Assembly (NCBI RefSeq): GCF_024139115.2
Contig: NC_085139.1
Location: 75,001,203 to 75,065,202, forward strand
Direction: 5' to 3'
From: Armigeres subalbatus
Lineage: Eukaryota > Arthropoda > Insecta > Diptera > Culicidae
Length of the DNA stretch: 64,000 nt
Shown here piece by piece: positions 34,421 to 45,679 of the stretch. Position numbers and translations under genes: made by a program. Each line of letters begins with the position of its first letter. Within the stretch, counting starts at the first letter, position 1. The notes below the pieces were generated by a model. The model saw only the letters and a list, made by a program, of their open reading frames with translations. It did not search any database and had not been told where the DNA came from.

Positions 34421-36659
34421 TTTAGCGCCCTCAAACTAACATTTCCATCGGTTTTCCCACTCAAGATCAAGATTACAAACGAATTCAAGATTCTATGGAA
34501 AGAATTACACGAATAAAGCCAAAACGACCTTATAAGAGCGAGTGTTCATTTGCGATAAGACTAAAGTCTACTCATTCCTATTCCAAATTGGGTCAAACTG
34601 TAAACTAATGCCCATGGCTTATTTTTTCAATTAGAATTAAACCCTTCAACGATATCTGAACTTCACCCTCGCCACTATTTACGGCTTAAACACCTCATTC
34701 AAACCACATTCAATAAACTACTGTTATTGCCAATTGTAATTTCCATTTTATTGCATTGCAAGTGCCCCATTACATCCGGATGAAAGCCGACTAGCCGGCT
34801 GGCCGACAACACAACCATCCCAATGGGTGTCATTCACGCAGCAATAGCCGATCGACAGTAGTTCACCAAGTGCCGCTGTGACTGACTGGTCTCGATGTAG
34901 TGTGGTTAGGAGGGCGTTGCGATGCGTTAGACATACAAGCGCTAGGAATAGCAACATTAGGCGTAATGGTCGTTGTGATTAGAAAGAAGCACATTGGAAT
35001 TGTAATGTAGCAATTAATTCTATAATGTCAATTTTTCAGCTACGATAGCATAAAAACGAATTTTGAACGAGTTACAGATTGTTTTTGCAATGTCGGAAAA
35101 TGGGCCTCATTTTGATAAATCAGGACCAAAATAGATCAGTCAAGTTATCGAGCTAATAAATAATAGAATCCAAACCAATATTTATAATCTAGGCTAGTTA
35201 GTTTTTGCTCAAACATATTTCGTGGCAGTGTGCACAAGTTACATAATGATTTGGTTACCATTGCATTGGATTATGTCAGGATTTATGCCTAACGCCCTTA
35301 TGTCTACCATACTTACGTCCAATGGGGGGTATCCCCAGTTAGAGGACCACTCGGAACCACACCCACTACAGTTGAATGCTTAACTGCGTTAGAACGAGCA
35401 GGGGAGAGGATCGGTTTTATTTATGGTTTAGGAATACACATACACACAAACAGGAAGGAATTGAATTAAATTGACGCCCGGTAATGAATGGTTTAATTAG
35501 CATCTAAATTGCGAAGCAGTGAACGAGAGGGTCGAGTGCACGGGGGTAAATTTGTGCAATATTTGGAGCCGTTCACGCACCACACCATCTGCTTGCTTAT
35601 CACACAGATGACTATTGGATAGGCATTTGACCGAATAAAATATTGTGCGAAATTTGGCTGGTTTTCTGATGATGCAATGTGATACCAACATAAAGAGCAT
35701 ACAGCCACGCTTCGAACCAACGAGATTTATTGTGGTTGGTGGATGTGTGTTTTATTAATATTGTTTTTATTGAAAATGTCACACAGGTCGGGTATCTATT
35801 TCCTATCCAAGGGAAGATGCGATCAGATATGTTTTCGTCTTAGAAAAATGCAAATGGCACTAACTTGGATCGAACCCAAGTTCACAGGGTGAAAGGCAGG
35901 CACGCCGCCTATCACTCAATTACTGCCGCCGTCTATCGTTACAGTGCTATTATCGTTCCTCGTGATATTTTGTGTTTTGTGCTTATTCTACCACCTTAAG
36001 ATCCACCTTAAGATTAAGTTTATTTGACCTTCACCGTATTGAAAGTGGTTGCTGTACTGACAGTTTGCAATTTACATTCTCACACTCTTGAGAATATCAT
36101 TCGATTCTGGAGTGAATGTCATCAATATTTCCTATATTCCTCCTAGAAGTTATGAGGTTATGAATTATGATTTTCTCGGTTCCGTAGCGAAACCGATGGA
36201 TAAACGAACTCGTTGGATTAAGTTTTGTCGATTAGATGCAAAACGAAACCAAGAAAACAACACCTCTTTGGCTAAAAATGTTGCTACAAGAGGGGATTTT
36301 TTCGGTTTGCTCTAGCATTTCTTGATAGCCAGATATAAATACGAGTCAATCTGTTTCATTCATTCAGGTTGTTTCTACTCCTTTAATAAGTGGTTGTGAT
36401 GATTCCTCATCAGTCGTCTTATTGATGTTTCTTGCACTGAGGTAGGCTGCTATCCATAATGACCCCAAGACCAATGAGTGGTGAGTGGCGCTATTTATAT
36501 AAATGGGCTTTGCTCTCAGGGCCTAGCTGGCGAATAGTTTTGTATGGTGCAGATGCATTTTGGCGCATTTGTCCATGGCTTCTTACGCCTATTATTTCGA
36601 AACAAATGAGTTTTCAAAATATTCGAAATAGATAAGACTCTGAGAAACCCATCATTTAG
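34421..36659. other. No gene recognised apart from a SINE
   Basis: Reading both strands gave only short frames without domains. The frame at 36088-36315 (75 codons) has no recognisable motif. The tRNA-like SINE at 35751-35942 is listed separately. Confidence 0.35.
35751..35942 (-). mobile_element. tRNA-derived SINE, not Feilai
   Basis: On the minus strand an A-box-like GTAATTGAGTGATAGGC is followed about 35 bases on by a perfect B box, GGGTTCGATCC. An unrelated body then ends in an A-rich CAATAAAAAC tail. The spacing of the two boxes fits an internal Pol III promoter. The tRNA cloverleaf is not intact (no matching acceptor stem), so I read it as a SINE rather than a tRNA gene. Confidence 0.6.
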
Positions 36660-36661
36660 TA

Positions 36662-36880
36662 GGGGAAGTGTACCGGTTTTGGCCAACTTAGTGCCTATTT
36701 TGGCCAACCCTGAAAAATACATATTTTTCCAAAATAATCGATCAGTTAAAAGCAGCGTTGAAGCGTGAGGAATATATATCTCTTGTAGGAACTAATAAAA
36801 CCCTTGCGAATTGCCTTATTTTTGAAGTTATTCACAAAATTGGCCAAATTAGGAACATGGAAAAACCGGTACAGTTCCCC
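36662..36880. mobile_element. 219-bp TA-target MITE
   Basis: The ends GGGGAAGTGTACCGGTTTT and the reverse complement GGGGAACTGTACCGGTTTT match at 18 of 19 positions. They are flanked by TA (36660-36661, 36881-36882). The inner word TTGGCCAA recurs. The TA duplication suggests a Tc1/mariner-related family. Confidence 0.85.
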
Positions 36881-37239
36881 TATATTCATTATCAACTTGT
36901 TAAATTATATTGTTCTTATTAAAGTTTTTTTTTCGTCTCTCCTTGTACCGCGTGAAAAGCCGACATAAAAATCCGTGCTATTCAAAAAACGACGTTGAGA
37001 ACCGTACTTTAAAAAAACGACGTTAAAACCTATTGGGGGACTAAAAAAAAATATTTGTGGGTGCCTAATCTGGCTGGCTCGTCTCATATATGTATATCAA
37101 TCATGTTCATATCTGGATTTTGCTATCGTATCAACATTTGATATTGTTGAGCTATTTTCGTCTGCTCGAGTTATGGACGCCCGGACCTATTTGTTCGTAG
37201 GTATGATCCTTGTGATATGAAACCAGGAAAGTCCTACGC

Positions 37240-37494
37240 TCAACCTCACCCAAGAATTTGCTGAAGTGAAGTCTTCAGATCTACACGCGTAACCAAAGAA
37301 CTGTCCGCCTGTTTCAAATATGGTACATGCTCTGCGTGACTCATAGAATAGATTGTGTTCAAAGCATAAGTTCTTGGTCATCCAAGAAATTCCCGTAGTA
37401 AGACCTTTAGATCTACACGTCAAAGATCTATCCGCCTGTTTAAAATATGGTACGTACTCTTTGTGGTTCACAGAATAGATTGTGTTCAAAGCAT
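37240..37494. repeat. Two roughly 128-bp direct repeats
   Basis: AGATCTACAC (37277, 37409), GTCCGCCTGTTT/ATCCGCCTGTTT, ATATGGTAC and GAATAGATTGTGTTCAAAGCAT (37345, 37472) occur in the same order in both copies. A related CCTGTTTTAAGTATGGTACATGC is found near 18795. The second copy runs directly into the Jockey RT fragment. Confidence 0.75.
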
Positions 37495-38442
37495 TCGATG
37501 GAATGATTATTGCTGCTGCCAAAAAGTTAAAAAGTTCCTTCTCCTTTGGTCCTGATGGCATCCCATCTGTTGTGTTCTGCCGTTGTGCAGCTGTTTATGC
37601 TGAGCCACTTTCCACCATTTTTAATCGATCACTGGACGACGGCATTTTTCCGGACATTTGGAAGCAATCCTGTATGTTTCCGATCTACAAAAATAGTGGT
37701 AGAAAGGATGTTGAGAACTATCGGGGAATAACCAACTTGTCTGTAGCGTCAAAGTTATTCGAAACAATTGTTAGTGATGTTATTCTAAGCCATGGCATGG
37801 TTTTATGCCGAGTAGATCAGTCACTACGAACCTGCTCAACTTCACTCACACTTGTATTACTAGTATGGAGAACAAGGCTCAAGTCGATGTTATCTACACC
37901 TATTTGAAGGCAGCTTTCGACAAGATCGACCACAATATCTTGTTGACCAAACTATCGCGCCTCGGGCAACGATCAAATTCACTTCGTGGCTTGGTTCTTA
38001 CCTAACTTGCAGAACACTCCTTGTGAAAATTGACTCTTTGTTTCATATCGAAAATTGCGAAGGACTTCACTGATCCACACTGCCTGAAGTCCTTGTACTG
38101 TGCGCTGGTTCGAACTATCATGGAAACCGCTTCTATTGTGTGGATTCCGAACAGGGCTGGATTAAGACGGAAGGGGGCCCCGGGGCCGACAGCTTGTGGG
38201 GGCCCCAAAATGTACAAAAAAAGTTGGTTTTGGTACACAATCCTAAATTCGGCCCTGACTCCGAATGACGTTGTATGGAACTTGAGAATTGAACGTGTCG
38301 AACGGAGCTTTATTCGAATGGCTCTGCGTCACTTACCATGGCGTGATCCACTTAATCTTCCTCCATATCCTGCTCGATGCAGATTGCTCAATATGGATAC
38401 CCTCGAAAGAAGGCGAAAGCTGCAGCAAGCGACATTCGTGGC
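37477..38442 (+). pseudogene. Jockey-clade reverse transcriptase fragment
   Basis: The translation gives AAAKLKSSFSFGPDGIPSVV, then FPIYKNSGRKDVENYRGITN (RT fingers). After a frameshift comes QVDVIYTYLKAAFDKIDHNIL (the first catalytic Asp region). A jump follows to [20 protein letters not shown] and [20 protein letters not shown], then [18 protein letters not shown]. The central RT core, including the YADD box, is missing. A 104-bp MITE splits the C-terminal part at 38153-38256, and the 24-bp satellite array takes over at about 38442, after codons for ATFVA. Same family as the fragment at 7357-7962. Confidence 0.85.
38153..38256. mobile_element. 104-bp MITE with 9-bp TSD inside the Jockey fragment
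   Basis: The ends AGGGCTGGATTAAG and (reverse complement) AGGGCCGAATTTAG match at most positions. The 9-bp flanks GATTCCGAA (38143-38151) and GACTCCGAA (38257-38265) differ at one base. The interior has two copies of GGGGGCCCC. Excising the insert plus one flank restores [16 protein letters not shown], the expected Jockey order. A 9-bp TSD is compatible with Mutator-like elements, but the terminus is not enough to assign it. Confidence 0.75.
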
Positions 38443-41400
38443 CAGAGGAGGAATTCCCGGAGGAACTTCCGGAGGAATTCCCGGAGGAACTTCCGGAGGA
38501 ATTCCCGGAGGAACTTCCGAAGGAATTCCCGGAGGAACTTCCGGAGGAAATTTCGGAGGAACTTGCGAAGGAATTCCCGGAGGAACTTGTGGAGGAATTC
38601 CCGGAGGAACTTGCGGAGGAATTCCCGGAGGAACTTCCGGAGGAATTCTCGGAGGAACTTCCGAAGGAATTCGCGGAAGATCTTCCGGAGGAATTCCCGG
38701 AAGAACTTCCGGAGGAATCCCCGGAGGAACTTCCGGAGGAATTCCCGGAGGAACTTCCGGAGGAATTCGGAGGAACTTCGGAGGAATTCGGAGGAACTTC
38801 CGGAGGAATTCCGGAGGAACTTCGGAGGAATTCCCGGAGGAACTTCGGAGGAATTCCCGGAGGAACTTCGGAGGAATTCGGAGGAACTTCCGGAGGAATT
38901 CCCGGAGGAACTTCGGAGGAATTCGGAGGAACTTCGGAGGAATTCCCGGAGGAACTTCCGGAGGAATTCCCGGAGGAACTTCGGAGGAATTCGGAGGAAC
39001 TTCCGGAGGAATTCCCGGAGGAACTTCGGAGGAATTCCCGGAGGAACTTCCGGAGGAATTCGGAGGAACTTCCGGAGGAATTCCCGGAGGAACTTCGGAG
39101 GAATTCCCGGAGGAACTTCCGGAGGAATTCCCGGAGGAACTTCCGGAGGAATTCGGAGGAACTTCCGGAGGAATTCCGGAGGAACTTCGGAGGAATTCCC
39201 GGAGGAACTTCCGGAGGAATTCCCGGAGGAACTTCCGGAGGAATTCCCGGAGGAACTTCCGGAGGAATTCCCGGAGGAACTTCCGGAGGAATTCCGGAGG
39301 AACTTCCGGAGGAATTCCCGGAGGAACTTCCGGAGGAATTCCCGGAGGAACTTCGGAGGAATTCGGAGGAACTTCCGGAGGAATTCGGAGGAACTTCGGA
39401 GGAATTCCCGGAGGAACTTCGGAGGAATTCCGGAGGAACTTCGGAGGAATTCCCGGAGGAACTTCCGGAGGAATTCCCGAGGAACTTCGGAGGAATTCCC
39501 GGAGGAACTTCCGGAGGAATTCCGGAGGAACTTCCGGAGGAATTCGGAGGAACTTCGGAGGAATTCCCGGAGGAACTTCGGAGGAATTCGGAGGAACTTC
39601 CGGAGGAATTCGGAGGAACTTCCGGAGGAATTCTCGAGGAACTTCGGAGGAATTCCCGGAGGAACTTCCGGAGGAATTCAGAGGAACTTCGGAGGAATTC
39701 TGAGGAACTTCCGGAGGAATTCCAGGGGAACTTCGGAGGAATTCGAGGAACTTCGGAGGAATTCCAGAGGAACTTCGGAGGAATTCGGGGAACTTCCGGA
39801 GGAATTCCTGGGGAACTTCCGGAGGAATTCCTGGGGAACTTCGGAGGAATTCAGGAACTTCCGAGGAATTCAGGAACTTCCGGAGGAATTCCTGGGAACT
39901 TCGGAGGAATTCTGGGAACTTCGGAGGAATTCCGGAGGAACTTCCGGAGGAATTCCCGGAGGAACTTCGGAGGAATTCGGAGGAACTTCCGGAGGAATTC
40001 CCGGAGGAACTTCCGGAGGAATTCGGAGGAACTTCGGAGGAATTCGGAGGAACTTCGGAGGAATTCGGAGGAACTTCGGAGGAATTCCCGGAGGAACTTC
40101 CGGAGGAATTCCCGGAGGAACTTCGGAGGAATTCGGAGGAACTTCCGGAGGAATTCGGAGGAACTTCGGAGGAATTCCCGGAGGAACTTCCGGAGGAATT
40201 CCCGGAGGAACTTCGGAGGAATTCGGAGGAACTTCCGGAGGAATTCGGAGGAACTTCCGGAGGAATTCCCGGAGGAACTTCCGGAGGAATTTCGGAGGAA
40301 CTTCGGAGGAATTCGGAGGAACTTCGGAGGAATTCCCGGAGGAACTTCCGGAGGAATTCCCGGAGGAACTTCGGAGGAATTCCCGGAGGAACTTCCGGAG
40401 GAATTCCCGGAGGAACTTCCGGAGGAATTCCCGGAGGAACTTCGGAGGAATTCCCGGAGGAACTTCCGGAGGAATTCGGAGGAACTTCCGGAGGAATTCG
40501 GAGGAACTTCCGGAGGAATTCCCGGAGGAACTTCGGAGGAATTCCCGGAGGAACTTCCGGAGGAATTCCCGGAGGAACTTCGGAGGAATTCCCGGAGGAA
40601 CTTCCGGAGGAATTCGGAGGAACTTCCGGAGGAATTCGGAGGAACTTCCGGAGGAATTCGGAGGAACTTCGGAGGAATTCCCGGAGGAACTTCGGAGGAA
40701 TTCGGAGGAACTTCCGGAGGAATTCGGAGGAACTTCCGGAGGAATTCCGGAGGAACTTCCGGAGGAATTCCCGGAGGAACTTCGGAGGAATTCCCGGAGG
40801 AACTTCCGGAGGAATTCGGAGGAACTTCGGAGGAATTTGGAGGAACTTCCGGAGGAATTCGGAGGAACTTCCGGAGGAATTCGGAGGAACTTCCGGAGGA
40901 ATTCCGGAGGAACTTCCGGAGGAATTCCCGGAGGAACTTCCGGAGGAATTCGGAGGAACTTCCGGAGGAATTCCCGGAGGAACTTCCGGAGGAATTCCCG
41001 GAGGAACTTCGGAGGAGTTCGGAGGAACTTCCGGAGGAGTTCGGAGGAACTTCCGGAGGAGTTCCCGGAGGAACTTCCGGAGGAGTTGGAGGAACTTCCG
41101 GAGGAGTTCCCGGAGGAACTTCCGGAGGAGTTCGGAGGAACTTCCGGAGGAGTTCCCGGAGGAACTTCGGAGGAGTTCCCGGAGGAACTTCCGGAGGAGT
41201 TCCCGGAGGAACTTCGGAGGAGTTCCCGGAGGAACTTCCGGAGGAGTTCCCGGAGGAACTTCCGGAGGAGTTCCCGGAGAAAGTTCCGGCGGAGTTCCCG
41301 GAGGAACTTCCGGAGGAGTTGGAGGAACTTCGGAGGAGTTCCCGGAGGAACTTCCGGAGGAGTTCCCGGAGGAACTTCCGGAGGAGTTTGGAGGAACTTC

Positions 41401-42150
41401 GGAGGAGTTCCCGGAGGCACGTCCGGAGGAGTTCCCGGAGGAACTTCCGGAGGAGTTCCCGGAGGAACTTCCGGAGGAGTTCGGAGGAACTTCGGAGGAG
41501 TTCCGGAGGAACTGCAGGAAGAGTTCCCGGAGGAACTTCCGGAGGAGTTCCCGGAGGAACTTCCGGAGGAGTTCCCGGAGGAACTTCCGGAGGAGTTCCC
41601 GGAGGAACTTCCGGAGGAGTTCCCGGAGGAACTTCCGGAAGAGTTCCCGGAGGAACTTCCGGAGGAGTTCCCGGAGGAACTTCCGGACGAGTTCCCGGAG
41701 GAACTTCCGGACGAGTTCCCGGAGGAACTTCCGGACGAGTTCCCGGAGGAACTTCCGGACGAGTTCCCGGAGGAACTTCCGGACGAGTTCCCGGAGGAAC
41801 TTCCGGACGAGTTCCCGGAGGAACTTCCGGACGAGTTCCCGGAGGAACTTCCGGACGAATTCCCGGAGGAACTTCCGGAGGAATTCCCGGAGGAACTTCC
41901 GGAGGAATTCCCGGAGGAACTTCCGGAGGAATTCCCGGAGGAACTTCCGGAGGAATTCCCGGAAGAACTTCCGGAGGAATTCCCGGAGGAACTTCCGGAG
42001 GAATTCCCGGAGGAACTTCCGGAGGAATTCCCGGAGGAACTTCCGGAGGAATTCCCGGAGGAACTTCCGGAGGAATTCCCGGAGGAACTTCCGGAGGAAT
42101 TCCCGGAGGAACTTCCGGAGGAATTCCCGGAGGAACTTCCGGAGGAGTTC
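38441..42150. repeat. 3.7 kb tandem array of a 24-bp unit
   Basis: The unit is two 12-bp half units, GGAGGAATTCCC and GGAGGAACTTCC. A 24-bp period gives 8-residue cycles in every frame ([24 protein letters not shown] and antisense equivalents) without stops, producing open frames up to 1341 codons on both strands that are not genes. Units are regular at about 38441-38760 and 41520-42150. The interior shows units with CCC or CC contracted to C and occasional CTGGGGAAC or AGAGG variants (39640-39930). A G-for-A variant (GGAGGAGTTCCC) dominates 41010-41860, and a GGACGAGTTCCC subvariant forms 41690-41860. Confidence 0.95.
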
Positions 42151-42587
42151 CTGAGCAAACGAGCAAACCAACTTGCCGCGGCAATCGAAGTGAGCAAAAA
42201 ATTGTTATCACTCTCCAGACTGTTTTTTTTTTCACGAAAAGTGATTTCTCCCCGAAAGTTTTCGTGAAGGAGCATCATGTGGTCTTGGAATTGAGTGAGC
42301 ATTACGAACCCTGATTTTTACAATGAATGCAGCAAGAAATATTATCTTCTTAGATTATTAATTATAATTCTAAATTATTCTTCTTCTAAATTATTATTAA
42401 CTATTTTATACATAATAAAGACTGAGTACTTTGTAATGCTCAACTTGTATTGGCTGTAAACGTAAGATCCTTCCGATTAAAATTACTCAAAATTGTTTTT
42501 ATATCATCGTCAAGCTATTAATTTGGATTATTTAGAGAAAGTAGTTTTTGACCGATTGGTCCTACTGTGCGCCGCTGGATAAAAATG

Positions 42588-43070
42588 ATAAAATTTCAAT
42601 GTGGCCGAAACCCATCTGGCCGAACTGGTCATTTGGCCGAAAGGGTCATTAGACCGAAAGGGTCATTTGGCCGATAGGGTAATTTAGCTGAATAGGACAT
42701 TCGGGCAAATTGACGTCTCACTTCTTTTTCCTCATTTCTCACTTCTCACTGTGAAAAGTGAGTAGTGTGAAGAGGGTAGTGAGACGACTCACTACTCACT
42801 TCTCTTACTCCTAATTTCTCACTTTTAAAATGACTTTTGGTCAAATGTCCTTTTCGGCCAAATGTTCTGCTCGGCCAAATGTCCTGTTCGGCCAAATGAC
42901 CCTTTTGACCAAATGACCCTTTCGGCCAAATGACTCTTTCGACCAAATGACCCTTTCGGCCAAATGACCCTTCCGGCCGAATGGCCATTTCGGCCAAATA
43001 GTATTTTCGGCCAAACAACTTTCGGCCTAGTGGCATTCGGCTGAACGGTATTCGGCCAAACGGAAATTTG
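42588..43070. mobile_element. Foldback element with GGCCGAAAGGGTCATTT repeat arms
   Basis: The left arm (42600-42700) carries tandem GGCCGAAAGGGTCATTT-like 21-bp words. The right arm (42840-43050) carries about ten copies in the opposite orientation (AAATGACCCTTTCGGCC). The two arms can pair. The centre has a CACTTCTCAC/GTGAGAAGTG-type palindrome series (42720-42830). AAATTTC/GGAAATTT words near the edges may be the ends. No coding content. The 96-codon minus frame across the right arm is a repeat artefact. Confidence 0.7.
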
Positions 43071-45420
43071 CGCCCCCTAAGCTAATTACTAAATTTAATA
43101 ATGATTTCGCCCGAAAACATCCATTTTCGAAGTGTTTAGCAATAATCTGACAAATCAGTCATTAAATGGTCTAAAATTTCCATGTAAAGCCAGCAATGTT
43201 GCAACAAAACAATTTTATTCCAAAATTGAGAATTCCAATGCAAAATGAACGATGCAGAGGAATATGCGCCACCAAAAAATAAAAATAAAAATATTCCAAT
43301 ATTTTTCAACAAAATATTCAAACTGTTCCTAACAAGATTAGTGTCAACTATATCCTTTAAGGTAGTCAATGTCTCAAACTGATGGTAGTAAGGAGATTTT
43401 TTTTGGATATCTAAAGAAAAAGCATCTGAGGACGTTATCGTCGAAATTGCGTTGGAATGAGCCAAAATAATATATATACCTATATAATATTAATTTTTAG
43501 ATTTAAAGATTTTGTTTTTGAGTTTTTGACTGAGTTTTTAGTTCCTTTAAAGGCTCACAAAAGTTTTTTGGCTTCAGCTGCTTGCGAATTGAGACAAAAT
43601 TTGAGTTATAAACCAAGGAAATGTGGTGGCGTATTTTACTCAACCGATGCATTTTATACATACTTCCCCTACTGCCTGCGATTGTGTTAGATAAGGTTAG
43701 ATTTAAAAGAGACCCCGAAAGGTTCTTTCAGTTAAAAAGTCACAGCCAATGAAATGTTAAATTATTAGACTTTCGAACAACTGGATAGAATATGTATACC
43801 CAAACTTTTAGAATTATGAACATATTCAACAAGTTCTTGATTCAAAACCAAAGCAATCATAACATAGTTAGACATCCTATGCAAAAGAAAAAATGGATCA
43901 CCGATGAGACTTCAACAACCCGTCCAGCTTTACGGTAGCCAGGCAATCATTGTAGAAGGTCAAAAGCTTTCAAAATCTTGGCAGCCAGTTAGCAAAGGAC
44001 GGCGGAATCAAGATTTACATAGCCTTTAAGAGTTTACGAAACAAATGGAAATCCAATCAGATTAGTCAAGTCACGAAAAATTTGAATTTCCAGCTCTAAT
44101 GTGAAATCTGTGTTGTTATATGCCAGTGAGACTTGATATGTATCAGCAGAGATTACACAGAAACTGCCAGTATCCATTAACCGATGTCAACGTTTTATAG
44201 CTCGGAACTGAAAACCTCACAATGAAAAAAGATAAAATTTTGGCGTGAAAAATAACTTGTCATAAGACGAGTTTGTACAATCTCATCGAATTCCACCACT
44301 TAATTGTATCTTTGTCAAGATACAATTAAGTGGTGGAATTCAACGGGATTGTACAAACTCGTCTTATGACAAGTGAAGACATTCCACTAAAAAGCTCAAA
44401 ATAATTTTCTTAAGTTAAAAATAAATTATTTTCTGCCGAAAAGATATCTTTTCACGCACCACAATAATCCACGTTGACAATTCATAAACCCAAAAAACAA
44501 ATCTTACAATTATTGTATGTAATTATGGTATATGCAATTCTGCAAGGTTTTAATACAAGAAATGTAAGCTTTTAATGCAGATACTGTATTAAAATAATAC
44601 AAAATTCTGAGATTTCAATATAATGGTTGTATTAAAATCTTCCAACATTGCGTATGCGCCAAAATTGTATTCAGTTTCTGTAAGGTTCTAATGCAGAATT
44701 GTATTAAAACCTGCCCACTGGTAATTAAAATGGGAATCCACTTCTAAATTTCTACAAATTTTATTTGATACCCACTTAAAATATAATACCGGGCATTACT
44801 AAAATTAATGTTTAGCTGTAACTTCTGTTAAAAAAAACATTAAACATTAAAAACATTAAAGATATGCTCCGATTATAAAACATGTTTCTACAAAGTTGTC
44901 GAGGGTGGGTATGGCTTTCATTCAGTTGTTGTTGCAATGAATTTTGTTCATCCCACTCAGAGTGCCGTTTTTTTAGAGGAAATGCCCAAAACACAAAATC
45001 GATTGGAAGCACATCTAAAATACTACCAATTGAGCTGAAATTTTGACCAGAAGTCTATTTTAGCATTAGAATTGTGAATAACAGTTGACCGGACCGATTC
45101 CAGGAAACTTTTTGAAATTTGAACAGATCTTGTACGTTGTTGGAAAGAATAGCTGCTTACATTTTACAAAATCGTTTAGTATTCTACTACTCCTCAACAA
45201 ATCGACGTATTGAGCATTCTTAATTTACGGGCACAGTTCAGCAACTCACTGCCGCAAGAGCGAAACAGTTCAGTGTTCTACTCAGTTGAACGGTAATCAA
45301 TAGGTTTTATTTCTGGTGTGGTTGATAGAAAGTTGAGTTATTGACTGGCCTGAATAATTCATTTTTTTACAATACCTTGGCGTTAATGTAGTTCAATAGG
45401 CATGTAAGCCAAGAAACACA
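43071..45420. other. No gene recognised; inverted-repeat words
   Basis: At about 44500-44720 the words AATTCTGCAAGGTTTTAATACA and TAATGCAGAATTGTATTAAAAC occur in inverted relation, suggesting another decayed foldback. No domain-bearing frame was seen. Confidence 0.35.
44255..44374. repeat. 120-bp near-perfect palindrome with 4-nt loop
   Basis: The left arm ACTTGTCATAAGACGAG through TTAATTGTATCTT pairs with the right arm, with a cluster of 3 mismatches near 44283-44287 (CTCATC against CCCGTT). The loop is TGTC. The flanking GAAGACATTCCACTAAAAAGC resembles sequence near 1570-1590, indicating a dispersed family. Confidence 0.85.
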
Positions 45421-45671
45421 TGTTAAATAACTAATTCAGTAAACTTTAAGAAATTTTAGTGGATAATTAAATTACAATTTTGAGGCAGTTAAACAGTTGC
45501 TTCGGCTATTATTAGGTATACACATTCAGCTTTCAATTTTTGCCTATCATCAGTCATGACAGATCTGTGACAGCGTTGACAGACGATGTCATCTCTCGGT
45601 AGCACGGTTATGGGTAGCGTTTATGGTAGCAATATTGCAAGGGGGCTCGTCGATGGACGGGCGTACTAACA
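45421..45671 (-). repeat. Candidate 3' LTR, 251 bp
   Basis: On the plus strand it begins TGTTA (45421) and ends TAACA (45671), the inverted TG...CA termini expected of an LTR, and it directly abuts the polypurine tract. The right end is well supported. The left end rests only on the matching TGTTA, since no second LTR is available for comparison. Confidence 0.55.
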
Positions 45672-45679
45672 TTCCCCCC

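Noticed and set aside
38289..42314. Open frames of 1341, 1296, 1280, 810 and 794 codons across the 24-bp array
   Set aside because: All frames on both strands are open because the 24-bp unit contains no stop in any frame. They read as [16 protein letters not shown] and similar cycles. This is a satellite, not a repeat-rich protein gene.
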